From Granulosicoccus antarcticus IMCC3135 (GTDB lineage Bacteria > Pseudomonadota > Gammaproteobacteria > Granulosicoccales > Granulosicoccaceae): a DNA stretch of 64,000 nucleotides. The stretch is from the NCBI RefSeq assembly GCF_002215215.1, contig NZ_CP018632.1, positions 3,406,501-3,470,500 of the forward strand. Direction: 5' to 3'. Numbering within the stretch: the first letter of the stretch is position 1; the number at the start of each line of letters is the position of its first letter. A program made the position numbers and the translations under genes. The notes under the pieces are model-generated. The model searched no databases, was not told the DNA's origin, and saw only the letters and a list, made by a program, of their open reading frames with translations. Positions 24,653 through 33,211 of the stretch are shown in pieces.

Positions 24653-26593
24653 ATGACTAACGAACTACGACCCATCCCCTCGGACTTTGCCGCTAAAGCA
24701 CTCATTGATGATGCTGGCTATCTGAAGATGTATGCCCAATCGGTTGATAACCCCGAGACATTCTGGGGGGAGCAGGGCAAGCGTCTGGACTGGATGAAGC
24801 CTTACACCCGAGTCAAGAACACCAGCTTTGAATATCCAGACGTTTCGATCAAATGGTATGAAGATGGTGAGCTGAATGTCAGTGCCAACTGCATTGATCG
24901 TCATCTGGCTACTCGCGGTGATCAGGTCGCCATTATCTGGGAAGGTGATGATCCATCCTCTGACAAGAAAATTACCTACAAGGAACTGCACGAGCACGTT
25001 TGCCGTCTGGCCAATGTCTACAAGGAGCTGGGTGTAGAAAAAGGTGATCGCGTCATTCTGTATATGCCGATGATTCCCGAAGCGGCCTACGCTATGCTGG
25101 CTTGTGCGCGCATCGGCGCCGTTCATTCCATTGTCTTTGGTGGTTTCAGTGCTGATGCACTGGCTGATCGAGTAACCGGTTCGCAGGCAAAACTGCTGGT
25201 AACGACCGACGAAGGATTGCGGGGCGGTCGCAGTGTGCCGTTGAAGGCCAATTGCGACAAGGCTCTGGCAAAGGTTGCTCATGATGTGAAGATGGTTGTC
25301 GTGCAGCATACCGGCGGCGATATCGCCATGCGCGAGGGGCTGGATTTCTGGTACCACGAACAGACTCAGAAAGTGTCTGCCGATTGTCAGCCTGAAGCCA
25401 TGAACGCTGAAGACCCACTGTTCATTCTGTATACCTCCGGTTCAACCGGTATGCCCAAAGGTGTTGTGCATACAACGGGTGGTTATCTGGTCTACGCTTC
25501 AATGACCCACGAATATGTCTTCGATCATCAAGACGGTGACATCTATTGGTGTACCGCTGATGTGGGATGGGTCACGGGGCATAGTTATATCGTCTATGGG
25601 CCACTGGCCAACGGCGCAACCACACTCATGTTTGAAGGTGTTCCAACCTATCCGAGCCCATCACGATTCTGGGATGTGTGTGAAAAGCACAAGGTAACGG
25701 TTTTCTATACTGCCCCTACTGCAATCCGTGCCCTGATGGGTGCTGGTGAGGAACATGTGAAGGGTGCAGATCTGTCATCGCTGCGTCTGCTTGGTTCGGT
25801 GGGTGAGCCCATCAATCCTGAGGCCTGGAAGTGGTATGACGAAGTCGTGGGTGAAGGCCGTTGCCCGATTGTCGACACTTGGTGGCAGACAGAAACCGGC
25901 GGTATTCTGATTACACCTATCCCGGGTGCGACGGAGACCAAGCCAGGTTCGGCAACCCGACCATTCTTCGGTGTTCAGCCGGTTATTCTGGATACAGAGG
26001 GTGTTGTGCAGACGAGCGTGGAGGCCGAAGGTGTACTGTGTATCAAGGACAGCTGGCCTGGTCAGATGCGCACCGTTTATGGCGATCATGAGCGCTTCGT
26101 GTCCACTTATTTTGAAACATTCAAAGGCTATTACTTCACTGGTGACGGATGTCGTCGTGATGCTGATGGTTACTACTGGATTACAGGTCGTGTCGATGAC
26201 GTCATCAATGTATCGGGACACCGCATGGGTACCGCAGAAGTTGAATCTGCATTGGTGGCACATGAAAAGGTTTCAGAAGCTGCGGTGGTGGGGTTTCCAC
26301 ATGACATCAAAGGTCAGGGCATCTATGCCTATGTCACGTTGATGGAAGGCGAAGAACCTTCCGAAGAGCTGCGTAAAGAACTGGTTACCTGGGTACGCAA
26401 GGAGATTGGTCCGATCGCCTCTCCTGATCTTATCCAATGGGCTCCGGGGCTGCCAAAAACCCGCTCCGGAAAAATCATGCGCCGCATTCTGCGTAAGATT
26501 GCCGAGAATGACTATGACGCGCTCGGCGATACATCAACTCTGGCAGATCCCAGTGTTGTCGCAGATTTGATCGAACATCGAGCTAACGCCTGA
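24653..26593 (+). CDS. acsA: Acetyl-CoA synthetase
   Basis: 646 residues, the canonical Acs length, starting after AAGGAG. It makes acetyl-CoA from acetate, ATP and CoA through acetyl-AMP. Visible motifs are the adenylation P-loop [15 protein letters not shown], the acetate-pocket region [28 protein letters not shown] with the hinge Asp, and the C-terminal [13 protein letters not shown], whose Lys is the conserved acetylation site that switches the enzyme off. Downstream are the small and large subunits of a VC_2705-type symporter and a CBS-DUF294 protein, a common acetate-uptake arrangement in gammaproteobacteria. Confidence 0.96.
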   Translation: MTNELRPIPSDFAAKALIDDAGYLKMYAQSVDNPETFWGEQGKRLDWMKPYTRVKNTSFEYPDVSIKWYEDGELNVSANCIDRHLATRGDQVAIIWEGDDPSSDKKITYKELHEHVCRLANVYKELGVEKGDRVILYMPMIPEAAYAMLACARIGAVHSIVFGGFSADALADRVTGSQAKLLVTTDEGLRGGRSVPLKANCDKALAKVAHDVKMVVVQHTGGDIAMREGLDFWYHEQTQKVSADCQPEAMNAEDPLFILYTSGSTGMPKGVVHTTGGYLVYASMTHEYVFDHQDGDIYWCTADVGWVTGHSYIVYGPLANGATTLMFEGVPTYPSPSRFWDVCEKHKVTVFYTAPTAIRALMGAGEEHVKGADLSSLRLLGSVGEPINPEAWKWYDEVVGEGRCPIVDTWWQTETGGILITPIPGATETKPGSATRPFFGVQPVILDTEGVVQTSVEAEGVLCIKDSWPGQMRTVYGDHERFVSTYFETFKGYYFTGDGCRRDADGYYWITGRVDDVINVSGHRMGTAEVESALVAHEKVSEAAVVGFPHDIKGQGIYAYVTLMEGEEPSEELRKELVTWVRKEIGPIASPDLIQWAPGLPKTRSGKIMRRILRKIAENDYDALGDTSTLADPSVVADLIEHRANA

Positions 26594-26717
26594 TCGGCTG
26601 AAAGCTGGATATTAGTGCAATGCCGGCACTCTGACGGTTCAAAGAAAACCACAGAGTGTCGTTTCAACCCTTACTACAACTAGAATAAGAAGTCTACGCT
26701 TCAGGAGATTGCCTCAC

Positions 26718-26978
26718 GTGTCTGAAAATCCTTCCAACAACGAGTACTGGGCTTCCAATATCCGCCTGGTCACCTATTGCCTGGTTCTCTGGGCGGTGGT
26801 GTCCTTCGGTTTTGGCATTCTGCTCCGACCGCTTTTAAGCGGCATCATGATTGGCGGAACCGATTTGGGTTTCTGGTTTGCACAACAGGGTTCCATCATT
26901 GTCTTCATGGTCATTATTTTCTTCTATGCATGGCGCATGAATGCGCTGGACAAGAAGTTCGGCGTAGACGAGGAATAG
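26718..26978 (+). CDS. DUF4212 small subunit of Na+/solute symporter
   Basis: 86 residues from GTG 26718, which sits 10 bases after AGGAG; a TTG at 26709 would be only 1 base from it. Two transmembrane helices are separated by LLSGIMIGGTDLGFWFAQQG, matching the DUF4212 family, whose members always precede VC_2705-type symporters. It probably stabilises or assists the large subunit, which begins 11 bases after its stop. Confidence 0.9.
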   Translation: MSENPSNNEYWASNIRLVTYCLVLWAVVSFGFGILLRPLLSGIMIGGTDLGFWFAQQGSIIVFMVIIFFYAWRMNALDKKFGVDEE

Positions 26979-26988
26979 GGGAACATTC

Positions 26989-28758
26989 ATGGAACAATAT
27001 TCACTAAATCTGCTGTTTGTAGGCGCAACGTTCTTGCTCTACATCGGTATCGCTATCTGGGCCCGAGCAGGTTCCACATCGGAATTCTATGCGGCCGGTC
27101 GTGGTGTGCATCCTGTACTCAACGGTATGGCAACAGCGGCTGACTGGATGTCAGCGGCTTCTTTCATCTCCATGGCAGGTCTCATCGCCTCTACCGGTTA
27201 TGACAACTCGACCTACCTGATGGGTTGGACGGGTGGTTATGTGCTGTTGGCCTTGTTGCTGGCGCCTTACCTGCGTAAATTTGGCAAGTTCACTGTGCCA
27301 GAATTCATTGGTGATCGTTTCTACAGCCCGACTGCAAGAATGGTCGCAGTAGCCTGTCTGATCATCGCCTCCATCACTTACGTTATCGGTCAGATGACAG
27401 GTGTTGGCGTAGCGTTCTCGCGCTTCCTGGAAGTTGACAACGATACGGGTCTGTTCATCGGTGCCGCCATCGTATTCTTCTACGCCGTTCTGGGTGGTAT
27501 GAAAGGTGTTACCTACACGCAGGTTGCTCAGTATTGCGTACTCATCCTGGCCTATACAATTCCGGCTATCTTCATCTCTCTGCAGTTGACGGGCGTTGCT
27601 TTGCCACCTATTGGTCTGTTTTCGGATCATGTCGCATCAGGTGTTCCTTTGCTGACAAAACTGAATCAGGTCGTCACAGAGCTGGGTTTTGCTAACTACA
27701 CCGAACATCACAGCAACACGCTGAACATGGTGTTGTTCACCTTGTCACTGATGATCGGTACTGCTGGTCTGCCTCACGTCATCATTCGCTTCTTCACGGT
27801 TCCTAAAGTCTCAGATGCTCGCTGGTCTGCTGGTTGGGCTCTGGTCTTCATCGCCTTGCTGTATCTGACGGCTCCGGCTGTAGGTGCCATGGCACGTATG
27901 AACCTGATGGATACTGTCTATCCGGGTGGCGCACAGTCAGAATCTCTGAAGTATGAAGAGCGTCCAGACTGGATGAAGAACTGGGAAGTCACTGGTCTGC
28001 TGAAGTTTGAAGATAAGAACGGCGACGGTCAGATCCAGCTCTATAACGACAAGTCAGAAGCCTTTGCAGCTACTGCAGAAGCCAATGGTTGGAAAGGTTC
28101 GGAGCTGACAGTCAACCCTGACATCATCGTACTGGCCAATCCGGAAATTGCGGCTCTGCCAGGTTGGGTTATCGCACTGGTCGCAGCGGGTGGACTTGCA
28201 GCGGCGCTTTCAACCGCGGCGGGCCTGCTACTGGCTATCTCCTCTGCGGTGAGTCATGACGTTATCAAGGGTACCCTGGCTCCGAACATCTCGGAAAAAG
28301 GTGAGTTGTTGTCGGCACGTATTGCCATGGCGGTTGCTATCGCTGTCGCCACTTGGCTGGGATTGAATCCACCGGGATTTGCTGCTCAGACAGTCGCACT
28401 GGCGTTCGGATTGGCAGCAGCGTCAATCTTCCCGGCACTAATGATGGGTATCTTCTCTACTCGTGTTAACAACATCGGTGCTGTACTGGGTATGTTGTCT
28501 GGTCTGCTCTTCACCCTCGTGTACATCTTCATGTACAAGGGCTGGTTCTTCGTGCCGGGCACCAATCAGTTGATGGATACACCTGAAGGCTGGATCCTGG
28601 GTATTTCTCCACTGTCTATCGGTTCGGTGGGTGCGATGCTCAACTTCTTTGTCGCCATCATGGTGTCTCGGGCGACTGCACCACCTCCGGCTCATATCCG
28701 CGAGCTGGTCGAAAGTATCCGAGTCCCTCGTGGATCAGGTGCTGCTACCGACCATTAA
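26989..28758 (+). CDS. Sodium:solute symporter, VC_2705 subfamily (acetate permease-like)
   Basis: 589 residues with ~13 transmembrane helices of the SSS family: EFYAAGRGVHPVLNGMATAA at the substrate/Na+ site, the PEFIGDRFYS motif and GLAAALSTAAGLLLAISSAVSHD late in the protein. A hydrophilic insertion at ~310-365 holds an EF-hand-like loop, DKNGDGQIQLYN (342-353). Linked to acs and DUF4212, it probably imports acetate or another short carboxylate with Na+. A terminator lies at 28830-28855. Confidence 0.93.
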   Translation: MEQYSLNLLFVGATFLLYIGIAIWARAGSTSEFYAAGRGVHPVLNGMATAADWMSAASFISMAGLIASTGYDNSTYLMGWTGGYVLLALLLAPYLRKFGKFTVPEFIGDRFYSPTARMVAVACLIIASITYVIGQMTGVGVAFSRFLEVDNDTGLFIGAAIVFFYAVLGGMKGVTYTQVAQYCVLILAYTIPAIFISLQLTGVALPPIGLFSDHVASGVPLLTKLNQVVTELGFANYTEHHSNTLNMVLFTLSLMIGTAGLPHVIIRFFTVPKVSDARWSAGWALVFIALLYLTAPAVGAMARMNLMDTVYPGGAQSESLKYEERPDWMKNWEVTGLLKFEDKNGDGQIQLYNDKSEAFAATAEANGWKGSELTVNPDIIVLANPEIAALPGWVIALVAAGGLAAALSTAAGLLLAISSAVSHDVIKGTLAPNISEKGELLSARIAMAVAIAVATWLGLNPPGFAAQTVALAFGLAAASIFPALMMGIFSTRVNNIGAVLGMLSGLLFTLVYIFMYKGWFFVPGTNQLMDTPEGWILGISPLSIGSVGAMLNFFVAIMVSRATAPPPAHIRELVESIRVPRGSGAATDH

Positions 28759-28829
28759 TTGTCAGCCTCGCTGACGGGCCATCTGTTAAAGGCTCGTCAG
28801 CAGAACTGATCGGTAGTTGTATTAAAAAA

Positions 28830-28855
28830 GGGTCCGCTGTATTGCGGGCCCTTTT
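28830..28855 (+). terminator. Terminator after the acs-symporter operon
   Basis: GGGTCCGC (28830-28837) pairs with GCGGGCCC (28844-28851, one wobble) and is followed by TTTT; an A tract precedes the stem. Confidence 0.85.
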
Positions 28856-28938
28856 GTATTGGGCAGTAGCAACTCATGCTTTGCGCATCCCACTTGTAAT
28901 AAAACCCAGTAGCCGCAGTCAGAGAGAGCCAGAATCCA

Positions 28939-30468
28939 ATGAACCAGCCTGCGAACTCCCAATCAGATGTGGTCGCCGTTGATAACGCGAATGTTGTGTA
29001 CAAGCCGCAGGCGGTCTCTGTGTCCGTGCCTGATGTGGCAGGTTCAGACCGACTAACGAGCGTGCTTGTACGTGAAGTCATGAGCGTGGATCCGTTGTCA
29101 GTCCACCCATCGGAATCCATTCAGAGGGCGGCCTTACGGATGGGCAAGCACCGGATATCCTGTTTGCCGGTAGTGGAGGATGGGCGCCTCGTCGGTATGG
29201 TGACCGAGTCTGACTTTGTCAGTAAAGTGGTGGCTAAAAGCCTTATGGTCACCCAGCCTGTCAGCCGGGTGTCAACGCAGCAGCCACATTTCGTGACTCC
29301 TGATCAAAGTGTGCTGGATGTGCTCACTTTGATGACGCGTCACCGGATTGCCCATATGCCTGTCTGTATTGATGGCATGCTGGTCGGCATCGTCACGCAG
29401 ACCGATGTGATCCGGCATCAGGTCGCCACCTCAGTCTTCATGGTCGGCGATATTGCGCGAATGAAGTCCAGCACCGCCATTGCGGCTGTTGTGCAGGAAT
29501 TACCCAGATTACTGGTATCAAGAGTCGACAGCGGTAGCAGTGCTTTTGAGACCGGGCGGATCATAAGCTCCATTACAGGTGCTGTGACTCGCCGATTGAT
29601 TGAACTGGCCCAGGAGAAGCTGGGTCCGGCACCGATTGCCTATGCCTGGCTGGCCTGCGGCTCACAGGGTCGGCAAGAACAAACCGGAGCCACCGATCAG
29701 GATAATTGCCTGATACTCAGCGATGATTATGAGGCTGAAGTGCACGGCGAGTATTTCGCGAAGATGGCAGAATTTGTGTGTGACGGACTCAACGAGTCTG
29801 GTTATGTCTATTGCCCGGGTGACATGATGGCCAGTAATCCGAAGTGGTGTCAGCCTGTTTCTGTCTGGCGCGACTATTTCAATGACTGGATCAAACGACC
29901 AGGCCCGACAGCGCAAATGCTGGCAAGTGTCATGTTTGATCTGCGTTCCATACAAGGCGATATGACGCTCTACGAGCCGCTGCGTGAAGAACTATTAGCC
30001 AGTGCGAGTAGCAACAGCATCTTTGTTGCACACATGACCAGCAACTGCCTGACGCATAGGCCCCCGATTGGCTGGTTCGGCCGGATTAAAACTGCCTCTT
30101 CAGGTCCACACCGTGGCAAGATAGATCTCAAGCACGGGGGTGTTGTTCCGATCGTCGATATTGCAAGGCTGTACGCTCTTTCGGCAGCACAACCTTTCGT
30201 CAATACCGTGCAACGACTCAGTGCCAGTGTCGATTCGGGTGTGTTGAGTCAGTCAGGTGCACGTAGTCTGTGCGATGCCTACGAAGTGATCTCCCTGACA
30301 AGACTCAGGCATCAGGTGCGCCAGATAAAGCGTGCCGAACCTGTCGACAATCATGTTGATCTTGCTACCTTGAGCTCGTCAGAACGTGATCGCTTGCGGC
30401 ACGCCATGAAGACGGTAAAAGACATCCAGGCTGCCATGAGTAACCGAATTGCCATGCTCGGCCGTTAA
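28939..30468 (+). CDS. CBS-pair / DUF294 putative nucleotidyltransferase
   Basis: 509 residues. Two CBS domains at ~40-170 (VREVMSVDPLSVHPSESIQ and VSRVSTQQPHFVTPDQSVL, each ending in LVGxVTxxD) form an adenine-nucleotide-binding pair. The DUF294 nucleotidyltransferase domain follows at ~190-330, with CGSQGRQEQTGATDQDNCLI carrying the two catalytic Asp. The C-terminal DUF294_C domain contains GRIKTASSGPHRGKIDLK and PIVDIARLYAL. Proteins of this type occur downstream of acs and VC_2705 symporters and may adjust acetate metabolism by modifying a protein or signalling energy state; the substrate is unknown. Unlike some relatives it lacks an N-terminal cNMP-binding domain. Confidence 0.9.
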   Translation: MNQPANSQSDVVAVDNANVVYKPQAVSVSVPDVAGSDRLTSVLVREVMSVDPLSVHPSESIQRAALRMGKHRISCLPVVEDGRLVGMVTESDFVSKVVAKSLMVTQPVSRVSTQQPHFVTPDQSVLDVLTLMTRHRIAHMPVCIDGMLVGIVTQTDVIRHQVATSVFMVGDIARMKSSTAIAAVVQELPRLLVSRVDSGSSAFETGRIISSITGAVTRRLIELAQEKLGPAPIAYAWLACGSQGRQEQTGATDQDNCLILSDDYEAEVHGEYFAKMAEFVCDGLNESGYVYCPGDMMASNPKWCQPVSVWRDYFNDWIKRPGPTAQMLASVMFDLRSIQGDMTLYEPLREELLASASSNSIFVAHMTSNCLTHRPPIGWFGRIKTASSGPHRGKIDLKHGGVVPIVDIARLYALSAAQPFVNTVQRLSASVDSGVLSQSGARSLCDAYEVISLTRLRHQVRQIKRAEPVDNHVDLATLSSSERDRLRHAMKTVKDIQAAMSNRIAMLGR

Positions 30469-30489
30469 TCCAGGAAATACCCGCTACAC

Positions 30490-31011
30490 ATGCTTGTTAA
30501 TCTCATTTCGGCCATTGCCGTATCGGCCATTGTCTTTCTGCTTGTCTGGGCCTATTTTCGTACGGTGAAAAAGCCCATGCCACGCGCGCTGCTCCCGATT
30601 CTGATTGGAGGCACGGCGATCTCATACGGCATCTACAGCGAATACTCGTGGGAATCCCGGACGTTGCAGCAGATGCCCGCGTCAGTGGAGGTGGTCAGTA
30701 CGTTTGAGGGGCGCTCTGTTTTTTCGCCTTGGGCCTATCTCATTCCTCGAACGGATCGTATGTCGCTGGTTGACACCAATACCATACGGCGTAATCCCGA
30801 GCATCCGGACTATCTCATCCTGGATCTTTTGCTGATGCAGCGTTTCAGTCCTGTCATGCAGGTTCGCCAGCTTGTTGATTGCCAGCGCTCCCAGCGGGCC
30901 GATCTGACAAACGATCCTGTCTTTGATAGCGAGGGCTTGCCTACGGACCTGCAATGGGAAACATTGCCCGAAGATCATCGGTTGCTGGAAGTGGCCTGCG
31001 CCACACCGTAG
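30490..31011 (+). CDS. Uncharacterised membrane protein
   Basis: 173 residues, not recognised. Two hydrophobic helices at ~5-22 (LISAIAVSAIVFLLVWAYF) and ~33-50 (ALLPILIGGTAISYGIYS) are followed by a polar periplasmic or cytoplasmic domain with a segment EVVSTFEGRSVFSPWAYLIP and two Cys. It starts 21 bases after the CBS-DUF294 gene and probably shares its transcript. Relatives of that gene are often followed by an exonuclease instead, which is missing here. Confidence 0.7.
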   Translation: MLVNLISAIAVSAIVFLLVWAYFRTVKKPMPRALLPILIGGTAISYGIYSEYSWESRTLQQMPASVEVVSTFEGRSVFSPWAYLIPRTDRMSLVDTNTIRRNPEHPDYLILDLLLMQRFSPVMQVRQLVDCQRSQRADLTNDPVFDSEGLPTDLQWETLPEDHRLLEVACATP

Positions 31012-31016
31012 TTATT

Positions 31017-31063
31017 GACTTGATTTACCGTCAAGTCTCAGCACCCCTGGAACCAACAGGGGC
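31017..31063. terminator. Paired hairpins between convergent genes
   Basis: GACTTGA/TCAAGTC (31017-31037, 7-base loop) is followed by CCCCTG/CAGGGG (31044-31062, 7-base loop). They lie between the membrane protein gene and the convergent GntR gene. No long T tract, so termination efficiency is uncertain. Confidence 0.55.
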
Positions 31064-31078
31064 GCTGCAGCGATGCCT

Positions 31079-31834
31079 TTAACGCATTTCGTTCACGTAG
31101 CAATGTGCTTCAGTCAGGGCCGCATGCTGCATGATGAGCAAAGGCTCATTCATGTTATCGAGCGCCAGGGCGTTTATGTCCAGTAACGCCAGCGCATCGC
31201 TGGATTCTACCTCAAGCATTTTTCTTTCAGATTGTGTGGCAATGCGCGCTGTCACTTTTTCAAGCACGGCACCCAGCTGGATGCCGTGTTCGGCCAGTAA
31301 CCAGTTGAAAATCAGCTCGGGAACCGCCTCTGTCGTTGTTGGAAAATTGCTGACTCGGGTATGCGGGATGATGAAGTTGTCCAGCATGACTGGCTTGTCT
31401 CCGGCAATGCGGACCCGCGTAAGTTGTGTGACGCAGGTATCGGGCGGTAGCTTCAATCGTTCGCTCTCGGCTTGACTGGCTTGCCGGTTAGCGATTCCCA
31501 GTACTTTGGCAACGGTTGTTATCAGCTGACCATCTGATGTCTGCAGACGAAAATACTTGTAGAAGCGTGACAGGGTGTGGTTAGGCATACGCCCGGTGAC
31601 CACCGTCCCGGTACGTCGTCGTCGCATGACGATACCCTCGTTGGTCAGATCCCCCATTGCCCGGCGGATGGTCCCGTAGGAGACGCCCAGCATTTTGGCC
31701 AGCTCTGTTTCTGTGGGCAGAACGTCACCTGCAGACCAGCTTCCCGAGGTGATTCGCTCGACTATTCGATCCTTGACTTGTTCGTGCAAAGGGGCTGACA
31801 CAAGACTGCCACCCATCTCTACTGCCTTGTTCAT
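31079..31834 (-). CDS. GntR-family regulator with UTRA domain (HutC subfamily)
   Basis: 251 residues starting at an ATG preceded by GGAAGGAG. The N-terminal winged helix (~15-85) contains LPTETELAKMLGVSYGTIRR, the GntR recognition helix region, and the wing RRRRTGTVV. Residues ~95-245 form a UTRA effector domain (VAKVLGIANRQASQAESERL, ending MQHAALTEAHCYVNEMR). Divergent from the peptidase-transporter operon by ~40 bases, so it almost certainly controls that operon and itself. The effector is unknown; UTRA proteins bind small metabolites such as amino acid derivatives or amino sugars. Confidence 0.9.
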   Translation of the reverse strand: MNKAVEMGGSLVSAPLHEQVKDRIVERITSGSWSAGDVLPTETELAKMLGVSYGTIRRAMGDLTNEGIVMRRRRTGTVVTGRMPNHTLSRFYKYFRLQTSDGQLITTVAKVLGIANRQASQAESERLKLPPDTCVTQLTRVRIAGDKPVMLDNFIIPHTRVSNFPTTTEAVPELIFNWLLAEHGIQLGAVLEKVTARIATQSERKMLEVESSDALALLDINALALDNMNEPLLIMQHAALTEAHCYVNEMR

Positions 31835-31858
31835 TTTCTAACTCCTTCCAAAAAGCGC

Positions 31859-31874
31859 TTGCATATTTTTGCAA
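31859..31874. promoter_or_regulatory. Inverted repeat between gntR and the M20 operon
   Basis: TTGCA (31859-31863) and TGCAA (31870-31874) with a 6-base AT-rich spacer, lying in the ~40-base divergent gap. Position and symmetry suit a GntR operator, but the site abuts or overlaps the first possible start of the M20 gene, which favours the downstream start at 31894. Confidence 0.45.
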
Positions 31875-31875
31875 T

Positions 31876-33186
31876 ATGTATTTCTATATAGGTATGAGTT
31901 TTCAAATTATATCTGATCCAGACGTTGATCGCATGCTTTCTCAGCTATCAACGTTGGTGGCCTGCGATACCAGTTTCCCGCCAGGCGACAGCTATGCCGA
32001 TATGGCTGAAATCGTTATCAATTTGTGCCGGGAGCTGAATGCCACGCATGAATTTGTTCGGATTCCAGAGCCGTTGTGGGCCTCCCCGGGCGTGCATGGT
32101 CCCCGAATCAACTTGCTGACAACGCCTGCGATTGTGCAGGAAGGTCTACCGGAATTATTGATCTATTTTCATGTCGACACGGCACCGGCAGGTGACGGCT
32201 GGCAGCGTCCTCCCTTTGAAGTAACACACGAGAACGGGATTGTTTACGGGCGTGGGACAGCTGATATGAAAGGTACGATCGTGGCCGTGCTGGATGCTTT
32301 GTACCGCCTGCAACAATCTGAAGTTGAACTCAAGTATCAGCCCATTCTGGCATTTTGTACCGATGAGGAGGGCGGCAAGTATCCGGGTATTCGCTATCTG
32401 GCTGAAACCATGGAGTTGCCTGAATTGCTACTCAATCTCAATGGTTCTGCTGAAAAGCGCATTTGGGCAGGTTGTTTTGGCTCATTGAACTACGAACTGG
32501 TCTGCCGCGGTAAATCAGCTCACTCGGGTACGCCGGAACTGGGGGTGAATGCCGTAGAAGAGGGCATGGCCGCGATACAGGCATTGATGAATCTGAAACC
32601 TGTCATTGAACAGCGTTGCAGTCAGATGCCGGCAGCGCCTGACGCCAGTGGACCGCTACAGGCACATCTGACTATCACCTCGATATCGGGGGGTGACAAG
32701 GGCGCGGCTGTGCCCGGCGAATGTCGCATCGTGTTCAATCGTCGTTACCTGCCTGAGGAAGATGAGCGGCAGGTGTACAACGAACTGCAAGCTGTCATAG
32801 AGCAGGCGCTGGCTGGCAGCAAGTTACTGGAGTGGTCGCTGCAGGAGATTGGACATCTGCCTCCTGTCAGGGATCCGGATGGCCCTGGAACTGATCGCTG
32901 GACAGCGGCGCGAGCCACCGCTTGCAACGAACCCATTGACAGCTTCGTGCGCTATGGCTCAACAACGTCTTCTGATTTTGGCTGGGTACAGCGAGCGGGT
33001 ATCCAGCACATGATGCTGGGAGGCCTGTCGCGGCCGGGGCGCAATGTACACGGTGCCGACGAACATACCACCGAGAAGGATCTGGTGGAGTTGTCCCGAG
33101 CCATTCAATATTTTCTAGCCGCTGACTTTCAGCCTCAAACAAGTGAAGCCGTTCCGCTGGCTGAACCTACCGACTACACGTCATAA
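31876..33186 (+). CDS. M20-family metallopeptidase/deacylase (ArgE/DapE-like)
   Basis: 436 residues; Met7 at 31894 is an alternative start. All di-zinc ligands of M20 enzymes are present: FHVDTAPAGDGW (His, Asp), GRGTADMKGT (bridging Asp), CTDEEGGKYPG (catalytic Glu and metal Glu) and NVHGADEHTT (C-terminal His). A dimerisation domain lies between (SAHSGTPELGVNAVEEGM). It hydrolyses an amide bond in an N-acyl amino acid or peptide in the cytoplasm. It leads a GntR-controlled operon with a peptide ABC importer 25 bases downstream, so it likely acts on the imported substrate. Confidence 0.88.
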   Translation: MYFYIGMSFQIISDPDVDRMLSQLSTLVACDTSFPPGDSYADMAEIVINLCRELNATHEFVRIPEPLWASPGVHGPRINLLTTPAIVQEGLPELLIYFHVDTAPAGDGWQRPPFEVTHENGIVYGRGTADMKGTIVAVLDALYRLQQSEVELKYQPILAFCTDEEGGKYPGIRYLAETMELPELLLNLNGSAEKRIWAGCFGSLNYELVCRGKSAHSGTPELGVNAVEEGMAAIQALMNLKPVIEQRCSQMPAAPDASGPLQAHLTITSISGGDKGAAVPGECRIVFNRRYLPEEDERQVYNELQAVIEQALAGSKLLEWSLQEIGHLPPVRDPDGPGTDRWTAARATACNEPIDSFVRYGSTTSSDFGWVQRAGIQHMMLGGLSRPGRNVHGADEHTTEKDLVELSRAIQYFLAADFQPQTSEAVPLAEPTDYTS

Positions 33187-33211
33187 ACTTACTCTGCAAG
33201 GATAAAAAGCC

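Noticed and set aside
24665-25357. 230-codon minus frame antisense to acs
   Set aside because: Exactly opposite a canonical acetyl-CoA synthetase; no features of its own.
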